Assembly (NCBI RefSeq): GCF_029338555.1
Contig: NZ_CP119989.1
Span: 2,666,001 to 2,730,000, forward strand
From: Halobaculum marinum
Lineage (GTDB): Archaea > Halobacteriota > Halobacteria > Halobacteriales > Haloferacaceae
Direction of reading: 5' to 3'
DNA length: 64,000 nucleotides
Shown: in pieces, positions 36,865 to 44,968 of the stretch
Numbering within the stretch: the stretch's first letter is position 1
Layout of the letters: every line of letters starts with the position of its first letter
The notes under the pieces: generated by a model
Database searches by the model: none
Told to the model about the DNA's origin: nothing
What the model saw: the letters and a program-made list of their open reading frames with translations, nothing else
Translations under genes and position numbers: made by a program

Positions 36865-36912
36865 GGACCCACCGCGGGTCCCTCGTCACCGACGACCGTT
36901 CTCACCGTTTTT
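36865..36912 (+). terminator. Stem-loop and T-run after rps10
   Basis: GGACCC (36865-36870) pairs with GGGTCC (36876-36881); TTTTT follows at 36908-36912. A good candidate terminator of the tuf-rps10 transcript. Confidence 0.55.
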
Positions 36913-36980
36913 CACACCCGCCAGCGGCAGCGCCGCGATCCGCCGGCACGGTTTTGCACATCCGCCGCCCACGACGGGGT

Positions 36981-37589
36981 ATGTCCGTCACCCGGTCCTC
37001 GACACGGGCAGGCTCCCTCCGACCGGTCGCCGAGACGCTCGCGCTGATGGCGCTGGTGTCGGCGGCGTTCTGGCTGGTGGGCCTGCTCACACGACCGCTC
37101 GCTGCGTTCCTGTTCGTGCTGTCGCCGCCGACGCTCGGCCACCCGTGGACGCTCGCGACGAGCGTGTACGCCCACGCGGGGGTCGGCCACCTGCTGTCGA
37201 ACGCGGTGGTCGTCGTCGTCGCCGGCGTCCCGGTCGCCGCGGCGACGACGCGGCTCCGCTTCCACGCGTTCGTGCTCGCGACCGGTGCGCTCGCCGGCCT
37301 GGCACAGGTCTGGGTGGGTGGGCTCTTGACGCCCACGGGTGTCGTCGGCATCAGCGGCGCCGCGTTCGCGCTCGTGGGCTACGTCGCCGCCGCCAACCCC
37401 GCCGCCGACGCGCTCGGTCGCGTGGCGCGCCGGGTCGACGTGCCACCCCGCGTCGTCGTCGTCGCGGTGGGGCTGGTGGCGGTGGCCGTGACCCTCGCGT
37501 TCAGCCCCGCCGGGAGCGCGCTGATCGCCCACCTCGCGGGGCTGTCGCTGGGCGTCGTCGCGGGCCGCGCGCGCCTGCTCCGTGTGTGA
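36981..37589 (+). CDS. Rhomboid family intramembrane serine protease
   Basis: 202 residues and six membrane helices. Active-site residues: Ser125 in GISGAAF and His184 in AHLAGLS, with the supporting HAGVGHLLSN (H70, N74) in helix 2. These match the rhomboid catalytic dyad. TATA-like GGTTTTGCAC is about 28 bases before the ATG, which favours this start over one 27 bases upstream. It cleaves membrane proteins; natural substrates are unknown. Confidence 0.92.
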   Translation: MSVTRSSTRAGSLRPVAETLALMALVSAAFWLVGLLTRPLAAFLFVLSPPTLGHPWTLATSVYAHAGVGHLLSNAVVVVVAGVPVAAATTRLRFHAFVLATGALAGLAQVWVGGLLTPTGVVGISGAAFALVGYVAAANPAADALGRVARRVDVPPRVVVVAVGLVAVAVTLAFSPAGSALIAHLAGLSLGVVAGRARLLRV

Positions 37590-37652
37590 GGAACGCACGA
37601 TGGCGTGGTGAAACGGAACCCTCAAGTGTCGCCCCGGACTCTCAGGAAGTGC

Positions 37653-37724
37653 GGGCTCGTAGATCAGTGGTAGATCGCTTCCTTCGCAAGGAAGAGGCCC
37701 TGGGTTCAAATCCCAGCGAGTCCA
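37653..37724 (+). tRNA. tRNA-Ala (CGC)
   Basis: A 72-base cloverleaf: acceptor GGGCTCG pairs with CGAGTCC including the G3-U70 pair that marks alanine tRNAs. The anticodon stem CTTCC/GGAAG holds loop TTCGCAA, anticodon CGC. The T-arm has GGTTCAAATCC and the discriminator is A. No intron, no encoded CCA. Confidence 0.95.
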
Positions 37725-37830
37725 CTCGCGTTTCTCTCACCGCCTGTACGGACAACGTGGTACCAACCTCGCAAACACCCAGTAGCGGTGGTTATTGCCG
37801 CATCTCGCGTACACCTAGCGGTGACACAAG

Positions 37831-38130
37831 ATGGTGTATCTCCTCGCACGAGCGAACGTCGCGGACGTCGACGCGTGGCAAACGGCGTTCGACGCGAACG
37901 ACGACTACCGAACTGAACACGGACAGCGCGGCTACCAGGTGTTCCGTCCGCGCGACGCCCACGACGAGGTCGTGGTGCTGTTCGAGTGGGACGACGAGCG
38001 CTCCCCGGTGGAGTTCTTCGACTCGCCCGGGATGCGCGAGCGGATGCGCGAGGCGGGCGTCCAGGGCCGCCCAGAGATGACCCTCGCCGACGAGGTCACC
38101 CGGACCGCGCCGGCGGGGCCGTCCGCCTGA
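37831..38130 (+). CDS. Dimeric alpha/beta-barrel protein (ABM-like)
   Basis: 99 residues. The pattern of MVYLLARANVADVDAWQTAF, GYQVFRPRDAHDEVVVLFEWDD and SPGMRERMREAGV matches the ferredoxin-like fold of antibiotic-biosynthesis-monooxygenase relatives and similar stress-responsive small proteins. No catalytic residues can be assigned. Stand-alone gene after tRNA-Ala. Confidence 0.7.
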   Translation: MVYLLARANVADVDAWQTAFDANDDYRTEHGQRGYQVFRPRDAHDEVVVLFEWDDERSPVEFFDSPGMRERMREAGVQGRPEMTLADEVTRTAPAGPSA

Positions 38131-38240
38131 GGTCGGCCCGCGGCGTCGACCCCGGTCGATCGTCGGGTCGGCGCCGTACCTCGGTTTCACTTTCACTCCG
38201 CGTGGCTCGCGTACAAGGCCCCTCCCGTGCAGAACGAAGT

Positions 38241-38426
38241 ATGAGCATCACCCCGGCTGTCGCCGCCCCGGAGCGCGTCGACGTGGAATCTGGGACACGC
38301 GCGCGTATCGACGTGACGGAGACGAGCGTCCACGAAGTCGAGTCGTTCCTCCGGCGCCACGAGTGCGCTGTGCACTTCGAGCGCCGCGGCGGCACGACGG
38401 ATCTGGTCGTCGTCGCCGAGGAGTGA
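38241..38426 (+). CDS. Small hypothetical protein
   Basis: 61 residues. Contains ARIDVTETSVHEVESFLRRHECAVHFERRGGTTDLVVV, a compact alpha-beta pattern with one Cys. No known family. The ATG is preceded by GTACAAGG about 29 bases upstream, a weak TATA candidate. Confidence 0.6.
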   Translation: MSITPAVAAPERVDVESGTRARIDVTETSVHEVESFLRRHECAVHFERRGGTTDLVVVAEE

Positions 38427-38480
38427 GTACGGCGGGCCGCCGGTAACTGCGCCGGTCGCCGTCCCGGTCGGAGGGCCGAC

Positions 38481-39812
38481 CTACTCGGGGACGGTGTCTG
38501 GCCGGTCGTACTGTGCGTCCTCGGGGTCGTCCATCACCTCGACGCCGCGGTTGTTCACCGCGTACGAGTCGAGGCCGACCTCCTGCATGAACTGCTTGTA
38601 GAGGCGCTCGGCGGTCTCGGCGTCCTTCTGCTTGTCCGAGGCGCTGTCACACAACTCGATCAGGTTCTCGGGCACGTCGTTCTCGTGGACGATCCAGTGG
38701 TTGATCAGGTCCGAGAGCCGGCGGATCGGGCTGGTGAAGTGACCGTAGATGTCGAAGTTGAGCGCGTGGTGCCCGCCGAACGGGTCGTTCATGTACTTCG
38801 CGCGGGGCATCACCTTCAGCACGGCGCGTTGGATCTTGTTGAGCTGGCGGTCGGGTGCCGCCTCGAGCGCGGCGTTGACGGCAATGCGCGGGTCGTCGCC
38901 CCAGGCGTCGCCCGGGATGGAGACGCCGTCGAGTTCCTGGATCTCTTTGAGCGCCTTGTTCCACTGCTCGGGGGTGGGCTGGGGGTGGACGCGGTACATC
39001 GCCTCGACCCCGCGGTTCCACATCAACTCGTGTGTGACCGCCTTGTTCGCCTTCAGCATGCACTCCTCGATGATGGTGTGGGCGCGGTCGCGGCTCGGGT
39101 TGAGCACCAGCGAGCCGTCCTTCTTGCGCTGCTCGTGGAGTTGGTCGGCCACGTCGTACGCGAGCGCGCACTTCTCGTGGAGCGGCGCGTCGGGGTCGTC
39201 GAGGCGGCGCTCGCACTGCTTGTAGGTGAGGCGCTCGTCGGAGTTGATCACCGACTTGTAGATGTCGAGCGTGTCGAAGCTGAGCGTCTCCTTGTCGAGG
39301 TGCATCTCGACGGTGTGGGCGAGCCGATCCTCGTTGGGCACCAGCGAGCACACCGTCTCGGCGAGGATGGGCGGGAGCATGTGGATGGTGTAGCCGGGGA
39401 GGTACACCGTGTTCCCACGCTCGACGGCCTCCTCCCACATCGCGGAGTCTGGGTGGACGTAGTGGCTCACGTCGGCGATGTGGACCCACAACTGGTACTC
39501 GTCGTCGTGCTCTTCGATGGAGATGGCGTCGTCGAAGTCCTGCGCGTCCGCTGGGTCGGTCGTCCACGTCGTCAGGTCACGCAGGTCGCGTCGCTCGTCG
39601 ACCTCGTCTTGGATCTCCTGTTGGACGCCCTCGGTGCGGTCTTTCGCCTCGCGCATCACCTCGGGCGGGAACTCGTCGCGAATCTCGAACTCGGCGAACA
39701 GCGACTCTCGCTTGTCGGCGAGCGCGTCCGCGAGCCCTTCGGTGATCGTCACCGGCCCCTGCGCCTCGGCGGTGCCTGGGTCCGGCTCCTCGTCCTGCTG
39801 GGCGTCACTCAT
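38481..39812 (-). CDS. RNB domain ribonuclease (RNase R/II family)
   Basis: 443 residues, almost all RNB catalytic domain. The metal-binding aspartates lie in DPADAQDFDDAIS at 86-98, and further motifs are HIADVSHYV, LPGYTIHMLPPILAETVCSL and FTSPIRRLSDLINHWI. It digests RNA 3' to 5'. The cold-shock and S1 RNA-binding domains of bacterial RNase R are missing, as in other haloarchaeal RNase R proteins. The ATG at 39812 is followed by a 25-residue acidic tail. Confidence 0.93.
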   Translation of the reverse strand: MSDAQQDEEPDPGTAEAQGPVTITEGLADALADKRESLFAEFEIRDEFPPEVMREAKDRTEGVQQEIQDEVDERRDLRDLTTWTTDPADAQDFDDAISIEEHDDEYQLWVHIADVSHYVHPDSAMWEEAVERGNTVYLPGYTIHMLPPILAETVCSLVPNEDRLAHTVEMHLDKETLSFDTLDIYKSVINSDERLTYKQCERRLDDPDAPLHEKCALAYDVADQLHEQRKKDGSLVLNPSRDRAHTIIEECMLKANKAVTHELMWNRGVEAMYRVHPQPTPEQWNKALKEIQELDGVSIPGDAWGDDPRIAVNAALEAAPDRQLNKIQRAVLKVMPRAKYMNDPFGGHHALNFDIYGHFTSPIRRLSDLINHWIVHENDVPENLIELCDSASDKQKDAETAERLYKQFMQEVGLDSYAVNNRGVEVMDDPEDAQYDRPDTVPE

Positions 39813-39883
39813 GGGCCGGCGTACGGGAGTGCGGTACGTGAGGGTTTCGGGGAGGGCGTCGCCGAGCGAGTGCGCACCGCGAA

Positions 39884-40110
39884 CGAGCGAGGCGACGACA
39901 CACCGGCGGTGAGGTCCTCGGGCCGAGCCGCCCACGAACGGACCAAGTACCGATCAGTACGGAGTGAGCGACCGAGGCGACGACGAGACGGCGGAGCGGT
40001 CCTGTGCCGCTCCGCCCACGAATCGGTCCCACCTCTGGTCAGTGCCGAGAACGACCGAGACGACGACGAGACGGCGGCGAGAGCAGGGTCGCGAGCGACC
40101 GCGGCGGTGA
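39884..40110. repeat. 84-base imperfect tandem repeat
   Basis: This 397-base gap has no convincing gene. Instead a unit of about 84 bases recurs nearly three times. CGAnCGAGGCGACGAC-type cores start at 39884, 39969 and 40052; the last two match over 26 bases with one mismatch. CCGCCCACGAA occurs at 39928-39938 and 40012-40022. The copies have diverged between these blocks. Promoter and leader of the RNB gene may lie in it. Confidence 0.75.
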
Positions 40111-40209
40111 CGAGCCGACGCGACCAGCAGAGTGCCGTCAGCTACTACCAGCGGTCGCGACGGAAGCAGAGACTCGGACCCCCCGGTCGTACCCGACCGT
40201 TCGAGGCTC

Positions 40210-40539
40210 TCAGTCGCGGTGACCGTCGGCGTCCTCGGTGTCTGCTTCGGGGCCACCGTACCGCTTCAGTACCTCCGTCTGGTAGGCGGCGACGTACGCT
40301 TCCTGCGTGTCACCGCCGGCGGACGCCTCGACGTCGGTCAGCAGTTCCTCCAGGTCGCCGCGCGGCTGGTGTGACAACTCGCGGTAGCACTCCTTACACA
40401 GGTACTCGAACTCCTTGTCGCGGCGACTCCACCGGTCGCCCTCTTTGTCGTACTCGCGGGCGTCGTCGCGGGGGAGCGACTCACCACAGGCGATGCAGAT
40501 GACGGAGGACCGGTCCCGGTCCCGCCGGGAACCCCACAT
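40210..40539 (-). CDS. Zinc-finger protein of a haloarchaeal family
   Basis: 109 residues. Two Cys pairs, CIACGES at the N-terminus and CKECYREL near residue 48, are separated by a charged stretch, a zinc-ribbon-like layout. The C-terminal half is an acidic helix. I do not know its function. It is divergent from the PUA protein gene. Confidence 0.75.
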   Translation of the reverse strand: MWGSRRDRDRSSVICIACGESLPRDDAREYDKEGDRWSRRDKEFEYLCKECYRELSHQPRGDLEELLTDVEASAGGDTQEAYVAAYQTEVLKRYGGPEADTEDADGHRD

Positions 40540-40675
40540 GGAGCCTACTGCGGCGCGAGCGGACTTAGCGTTTGTCGTGAGAACGTTGCTCGCGTCACTT
40601 GGTAACAGGATACTACCCGCCGTTGCGCGGGCGGTCGACCGACGGGTCGCGAGCGCCGTCCGACGGCGAGCGGTC

Positions 40676-40681
40676 GATTTA
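40676..40681 (+). promoter_or_regulatory. TATA box of the PUA protein gene
   Basis: The AT-rich GATTTATCC is centred about 28 bases before the ATG at 40708, matching a leaderless promoter. Confidence 0.6.
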
Positions 40682-40707
40682 TCCGGCGCACGCGCGCATT
40701 ATGGAGT

Positions 40708-41202
40708 ATGCAGGTCAAGTCACGCCACCATCTCCGGAGCGACGCCGTCTCGGAGATTCGCGAGGCGCTCGCCGACCGCCTCGGGGTCGACCTCGACGGC
40801 GACTCCTTCGAGTTGGTCGAGCTGACCGACTCCCCGTTCGACCTCGTGCTCGTCGACGGCGACCCGGACGTGCTGTACTACGAGAGCGACGACGCCGAGC
40901 GCGAGCCGTTCGTCACCGTCAGCGGTGCGAACGCCCACCCGCCAGAGCGAGGCGTCGTCACCGTCGACGCCGGCGCGGTGTCGTTCGTCTCCGACGGCGC
41001 TGACGTGATGCGCCCCGGGATCACCGAGGCCGACGACTCCATCGCCGAGGGCGACCTCGTCGCTATCGCCGAGGAGACGCACGGGAAGGTGCTCGGAATC
41101 GGGCGCGCGCTCGTCGACGGGAGCGAGATGGTCGGCGACTCGGGCAAGGTCGTCAAGTCGCTCCACCACGTCGGCGACGACCTCTTCGAGTTCTCCGTCT
41201 GA
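40708..41202 (+). CDS. PUA domain RNA-binding protein
   Basis: 164 residues. The N-terminal 65 residues form the pre-PUA domain (VKSRHHLRSDAVSEIREAL). The C-terminal part from about 80 is a PUA domain: GVVTVDAGAVSFVSDGADVMRPGI, GDLVAIAEETHGKVLGIGRA. This is the archaeal relative of eukaryotic MCT-1/Tma20, which works in translation initiation or recycling. Stand-alone gene. Confidence 0.9.
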   Translation: MQVKSRHHLRSDAVSEIREALADRLGVDLDGDSFELVELTDSPFDLVLVDGDPDVLYYESDDAEREPFVTVSGANAHPPERGVVTVDAGAVSFVSDGADVMRPGITEADDSIAEGDLVAIAEETHGKVLGIGRALVDGSEMVGDSGKVVKSLHHVGDDLFEFSV

Positions 41203-41252
41203 ACCGGTTCTCGTCGCGGGCGCAGGCGGCAGTCACCCGCGACGGTCGATGC

Positions 41253-41642
41253 TCAGCCGAACACGACGACTCGCACGGCACCAGCCACGGGGCTCCACAC
41301 GAGCAGGCCCACCCCGAGGAAGAACACGCGCACGTCTGATGGGAGCGACTGCGCGGCCGCCTCCTCGTGGTCGCGCACGCTCCCGGCGGTGCCCGTCGCG
41401 TCGGCGTTCGAGGCCGCCGTCGACATCCGGACCTCGCCGCCACCGCCGACGGCCCACAGGAGCGTCACGAGGCCGGCGACGAACGTGAGGACCGCCGCGG
41501 TCGTCCCCGCGAGCGCGACCAAGAGAGCGACGCTCCCGCCGGCGACGACAAGGCTGTACCGGAGGAGACCGCGACGGACGAGGGGCCAGTTCACAACCGG
41601 ACGTGACTGCCGACCGACAAGTGCGTTCGGGTGAGCCGTCAC
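41253..41642 (-). CDS. Small membrane protein
   Basis: 129 residues with about three hydrophobic segments (LLRYSLVVAGGSVALLVALAG, VLTFVAGLVTLLW, VFFLGVGLLVWSPVAGAVRVVVF) and an Ala/Ser/Glu-rich loop. The GTG at 41642 overlaps the stop of the upstream lipoprotein gene as GTGA, which is why I chose it over a start at 41672. No family recognised. Confidence 0.7.
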   Translation of the reverse strand: MTAHPNALVGRQSRPVVNWPLVRRGLLRYSLVVAGGSVALLVALAGTTAAVLTFVAGLVTLLWAVGGGGEVRMSTAASNADATGTAGSVRDHEEAAAQSLPSDVRVFFLGVGLLVWSPVAGAVRVVVFG

Positions 41643-42145
41643 CGTGACCCGTCGGCCGGGGTCGGGTCGCACGGCGCGTCCACGTACGTCGGCCCGATAC
41701 CGATGGGCGCGTCCGCGGTCTCGGCGAGGCTACCGATCTTGACCACGGCGGCGAGACAGCCGGGATCCTCGCGGTCGTCCGGGTAGTAGTCCTCGTAGTC
41801 GGCTCGGGTGAACGTGTGCGCCCACGTCTGCGACTCTCTGTCGCCGTCCTCACCGTAGTGGAGGGCGCGAACGGTGTACTCCCCCCGGACCGCCGGCCAC
41901 GTCGGCGGGACGACCGTGACCGGAACGCCGTCCTCGGCGGTGAGCGCGGGGAGGTCGATCAGGCGGTCGAGTACCGTCTCCTCGTCGCGGGTCACGATCA
42001 ACCGGATCCGATTGGAGACGAACGAGTTGTTGATCACCTCGATGCGACCCAGCACGGTTCCGTTCCTACCGAGCCGCGACGAACAGCCAGCGAGCGCGGT
42101 CGCTCCGGCGGCAACGGCGCTCTCGAGGAACGTGCGACGACGCAT
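41639..42145 (-). CDS. Tat-exported lipoprotein
   Basis: 168 residues. The N-terminus has a twin-Arg motif, RRRTFLESAVAAGATALAGC, with lipobox Cys near residue 21, so it should be exported folded and lipid-anchored. The mature domain is a beta-rich, acidic fold with two Cys (DPGCLAAV and DAPCDP) that could pair. Resembles the haloarchaeal lipoproteins that carry an Ig-like intrachain fold; function unknown. First gene of a pair with the membrane protein. Confidence 0.78.
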   Translation of the reverse strand: MRRRTFLESAVAAGATALAGCSSRLGRNGTVLGRIEVINNSFVSNRIRLIVTRDEETVLDRLIDLPALTAEDGVPVTVVPPTWPAVRGEYTVRALHYGEDGDRESQTWAHTFTRADYEDYYPDDREDPGCLAAVVKIGSLAETADAPIGIGPTYVDAPCDPTPADGSR

Positions 42146-42193
42146 TTTCCTCGACCGTGAGGCGGCAGGCGGAAATAGGTGCCCGCGACGCGA

Positions 42194-42940
42194 CTACTCC
42201 TCTGTCGCTTCGGCGTCGCCCGCGTCGGCGTCGTCTGCTCCGCCGTCGTCCTCGTCGTCGTCGAGTTCGTCGGCGTACTCGGCCTCCAAAATCTCCTGGC
42301 CCCGCCGGGCCTCCTCGAAGGTCTCGCGCAGGTCCGCGACGGGCGTCTCGGTCGCGTCGACGCGGAGGTCGTCGTAGTAGGCGCCGAACGGTTCGTCCTC
42401 GGTGTTGGCCACCTGCAGCGCCGCCGACTGCACCGGGAGGTGCTCGCGCTTGTCGCCGCCCTCGGCGTGGCCGGCCTCCAGCGCGTCGATCAGGCGCTCT
42501 GCCAGCGGCGCGTCGCCGAAGGCGTCGGACTCGTACGTGTCGGCGACCGCCGCGACCACGGACTCGCCCGCGAGGAGGTTGCCCGCGACGGTGTAGTTCT
42601 CGCCGCTGGTGTGGCCGTACCAGTCGTTGCACTCCTCACCCGAGAAGGTGAACGTCCCGTCGGCGTCGACGCCGTGGAGTTGGCGCTGTTCGGCGCCGTC
42701 GTCGGCGTTGAGCAGCGACTGGAGCGCGTCCTCGACGGCGAGGCCGTCGCCGAGGTACGCTATCCCCTTGCGGCCCAACTCCACGTTCACGAGCGACTGT
42801 GTCGCCACGGCGCCGTGCTCGGAGACGAACGGGCACAGCGTGCCGACGCCCGGCAGACGGGTCGTCACCGCGACGCCGAAGCGCGTGTGGCGCTCGCCGT
42901 CGTCGGTGTACTCCTCGCGGACGCAGATGCTGAAGGTCAT
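42194..42940 (-). CDS. DUF1028 family protein
   Basis: 248 residues. The DUF1028 (Ntn-hydrolase-like) pattern is readable: FGVAVTTRLPGVGTLCPFV, HGAVATQSLVNVELGRKGIAYL, NYTVAGNLLAGESVVAAV, then AGHAEGGDKREHLPVQSAALQV. Proteins of this family are found near peptidases and amidases; activity unproven. The C-terminal 30 residues are a poly-acidic tail. It is divergent from sepF. Confidence 0.87.
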   Translation of the reverse strand: MTFSICVREEYTDDGERHTRFGVAVTTRLPGVGTLCPFVSEHGAVATQSLVNVELGRKGIAYLGDGLAVEDALQSLLNADDGAEQRQLHGVDADGTFTFSGEECNDWYGHTSGENYTVAGNLLAGESVVAAVADTYESDAFGDAPLAERLIDALEAGHAEGGDKREHLPVQSAALQVANTEDEPFGAYYDDLRVDATETPVADLRETFEEARRGQEILEAEYADELDDDEDDGGADDADAGDAEATEE

Positions 42941-43035
42941 GCTCGTGGGGCGCTCGGGCCGGTCGGACCAAGAACTCGGGGGTCCCGGAACCGCACATCG
43001 GGTGGTCGGTGCGGCGCGTCCGACGGACGTGCGCG

Positions 43036-43060
43036 GTCTGTATGACGTACAGACTTATGG
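43036..43060. promoter_or_regulatory. Operator-like inverted repeat and TATA box of sepF
   Basis: GTCTGTA (43036-43042) and TACAGAC (43048-43054) form a perfect inverted repeat with a five-base spacer. It abuts the TATA box ACTTATGG (43053-43060), centred 27 bases before the sepF ATG. A protein bound here would block or assist TBP/TFB. A GGAG at 43075-43078 is a possible ribosome site. Confidence 0.75.
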
Positions 43061-43083
43061 GTGGAGCCACTTCAGGAGTGTAC

Positions 43084-43440
43084 ATGGGCATCATGAGCAA
43101 GATCCTCGGCGGCGGCGGCACCCACAGCGCCGAGGACTACGTCGAGTTGGACCTCGACGACTTCGAGAGCGCCCGCGGCGGCGCGGGGATGCAGGTGCAC
43201 ATCGCGGAGATCGCAGACCAGCGCGACGTGATCGACATCAAAGACGCCGTGTACGACGGCGACTTCGTCATCGCGGACATCACCCGACACTCCACGACCG
43301 ACCAGACGGTCGAGCGCATCATCGACGAACTCCGACAGGTCGTCGGCGAGGTGGACGGCGACATCGTCCAGAAGGGCGACGACCAGCTCATCATCACGCC
43401 GACGGGCGTGACGGTGAGCCGCGAGAAACTCGGGGAGTAG
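43084..43440 (+). CDS. sepF: Cell division protein SepF
   Basis: 118 residues. N-terminal amphipathic membrane-targeting segment MGIMSKILGGGG, a short linker, then the SepF domain with VHIAEIADQRDVIDIKDAVYDGDFVIADI and DIVQKGDDQLIITPTGVTVSRE. Archaeal SepF anchors FtsZ to the membrane and is essential in Haloferax volcanii. It stands alone and is convergent with the PrsW-like gene. Confidence 0.93.
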   Translation: MGIMSKILGGGGTHSAEDYVELDLDDFESARGGAGMQVHIAEIADQRDVIDIKDAVYDGDFVIADITRHSTTDQTVERIIDELRQVVGEVDGDIVQKGDDQLIITPTGVTVSREKLGE

Positions 43441-43470
43441 CGCCTCCCCCGCGGATCGACCGTTCTCCGA

Positions 43471-44490
43471 TCAGGCGTCGAACTCCGTGAGTTCCGACTT
43501 CCGCGCCTCCGAGGGCGGCGTGTCGGACTCGTGGGCGGCGCGGTAGGCGGCGCGGTAGCGGTTGATCTTCCGCAGCAACACCAGCGCGAACAGCCCGTCG
43601 AACAGCGCGATGTACACGAACGACGACGCGAGCGACGGGAGGCCGACGATGGAGGTCAAGACGGCCGATCCGATGCCGACCGTGGAGTTGTACATCGCGT
43701 GGATGAGCGCCGCGATGAGTAGCCCCTTCACGACGATGGGCCCGCGGCTCTCGGGGTTGAACTTCGCCAGCCCGAGGTAGTAGCCCGCGAACGCCGAGTA
43801 GATGACGTGACCCGGGCCCGCCAGCGCGCGGGTGAACGTGATCCCCCCGCCGATACCGATGAGGCCGAGCCCGAGGTCGAGACTCCCCGTCTGCTCGATG
43901 CCGCGGGAGATGTACAGCGCGTTCTCGATGAAGGCGAAGCCGAGACCGGCCATCGCGCCGTACACCGCGCCGTCGAGCACGGAGTCGAAACTGTCGTGTC
44001 CGTAGGCGTACAGCCGGACCGCCAGCAGTTTCACCGTCTCCTCGACGGGGCCGACGATGAGGAAGAAGAACAGCACCGTCCCGAGGAAGCCGACCGGCTG
44101 GAAGTACGGCTGGGCGACGGAGTTGAGGATCGCCGCGAAGTTCGCGGTGAGCACGCCGAGCAGGAACGTCGCGACGAGCAGGCCGAGCGGTTCGTTCGTC
44201 GTGATGTCCGAACGGTAGACGTACGCGGCGAGCGCGAACGCGGGGACCGCAGAGAGGACGGTCAACACACCGATCCCGGGCGTCGACACGGCGGTGAGCC
44301 CCCCGATCGCCAGCAGGAGCGCGAACGCCGTCACGATCACCGCGATCCGCGCCGACCCCGACAGGAGTCGGTAGATCGCGACGGCTAGTCCGTCGAGCGA
44401 CGTCCGTTCCTCCCAGGTCGCCACGTCGTACAGGTCCACCGAGGAGTCGGCCGCCTCCTCGATGGGGTCCGTCCGCTCCTTCTTGGCCAT
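43471..44490 (-). CDS. PrsW family intramembrane metalloprotease
   Basis: 339 residues with about eight membrane helices. The PrsW motifs are present: GPVEETVK (E150, E151, K154), FAFIENALY (E189, N190), GPGHVIYSAFAGYY and HAMYN. They are thought to coordinate a metal in the membrane. B. subtilis PrsW cleaves an anti-sigma factor; the archaeal substrate is unknown. The ATG at 44490 begins a 35-residue cytoplasmic head. Confidence 0.9.
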   Translation of the reverse strand: MAKKERTDPIEEAADSSVDLYDVATWEERTSLDGLAVAIYRLLSGSARIAVIVTAFALLLAIGGLTAVSTPGIGVLTVLSAVPAFALAAYVYRSDITTNEPLGLLVATFLLGVLTANFAAILNSVAQPYFQPVGFLGTVLFFFLIVGPVEETVKLLAVRLYAYGHDSFDSVLDGAVYGAMAGLGFAFIENALYISRGIEQTGSLDLGLGLIGIGGGITFTRALAGPGHVIYSAFAGYYLGLAKFNPESRGPIVVKGLLIAALIHAMYNSTVGIGSAVLTSIVGLPSLASSFVYIALFDGLFALVLLRKINRYRAAYRAAHESDTPPSEARKSELTEFDA

Positions 44491-44593
44491 CGTGTGTCGG
44501 GGTGGAGACGCGCCGGCGACTTGTGTCTTGTCGCAGATCGACCGTCGGAGCCGCGACCGGTACGCTTGACACGCGCCCCGACCAAGCCGGGGT

Positions 44594-44968
44594 ATGCACT
44601 TCGACCCGCGCGAACAGGCCGCGCTCCGCGAGGTCGGGCTCGACACCGACGACCTCCGGCGGGCCTCGGATCTGGTCGGCGAGGCCGTCGACGACGTGGC
44701 CGACGACCTCGCCGCCTTCTTCGAGGGCGGCGGCACGTACTACTCCGACATGGACACGGCCCACGGCGACGGCGGCGTCCGCGAGCACGACGTCGACCAC
44801 CTCGACGTGTACACCCACGCCGCCGACCTCCGTGGCTACCTGAAGTTCGAGCGCTGGGGCGTCCCCGTCGAAGACGGGCGCGTGTTGAACGAGGAGACGG
44901 TCGAGTTGACGCTCGGCCCGTCCATCCACGACCGCGTCCGGTTCGCGACCGACCCCGAGGCGCTATGA
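44594..44968 (+). CDS. Hypothetical partner of the FAU-1 gene
   Basis: 124 residues, acidic. MHFDPREQAALREVGLDTDDLRRASDLVGEAVDDVADDLAAFFEGG begins as a long helix; the end VELTLGPSIHDRVRF suggests beta strands. No Cys or catalytic motif. It overlaps the FAU-1-like gene by 4 bases (ATGA), so the two are probably one operon and may work together. Function unknown. Confidence 0.8.
   Translation: MHFDPREQAALREVGLDTDDLRRASDLVGEAVDDVADDLAAFFEGGGTYYSDMDTAHGDGGVREHDVDHLDVYTHAADLRGYLKFERWGVPVEDGRVLNEETVELTLGPSIHDRVRFATDPEAL

Noticed and set aside
39884-40110. Repeat region as a CRISPR array
   Set aside because: The unit is 84 bases, imperfect, only about three copies, and has no short identical repeats with unique spacers or cas genes nearby.
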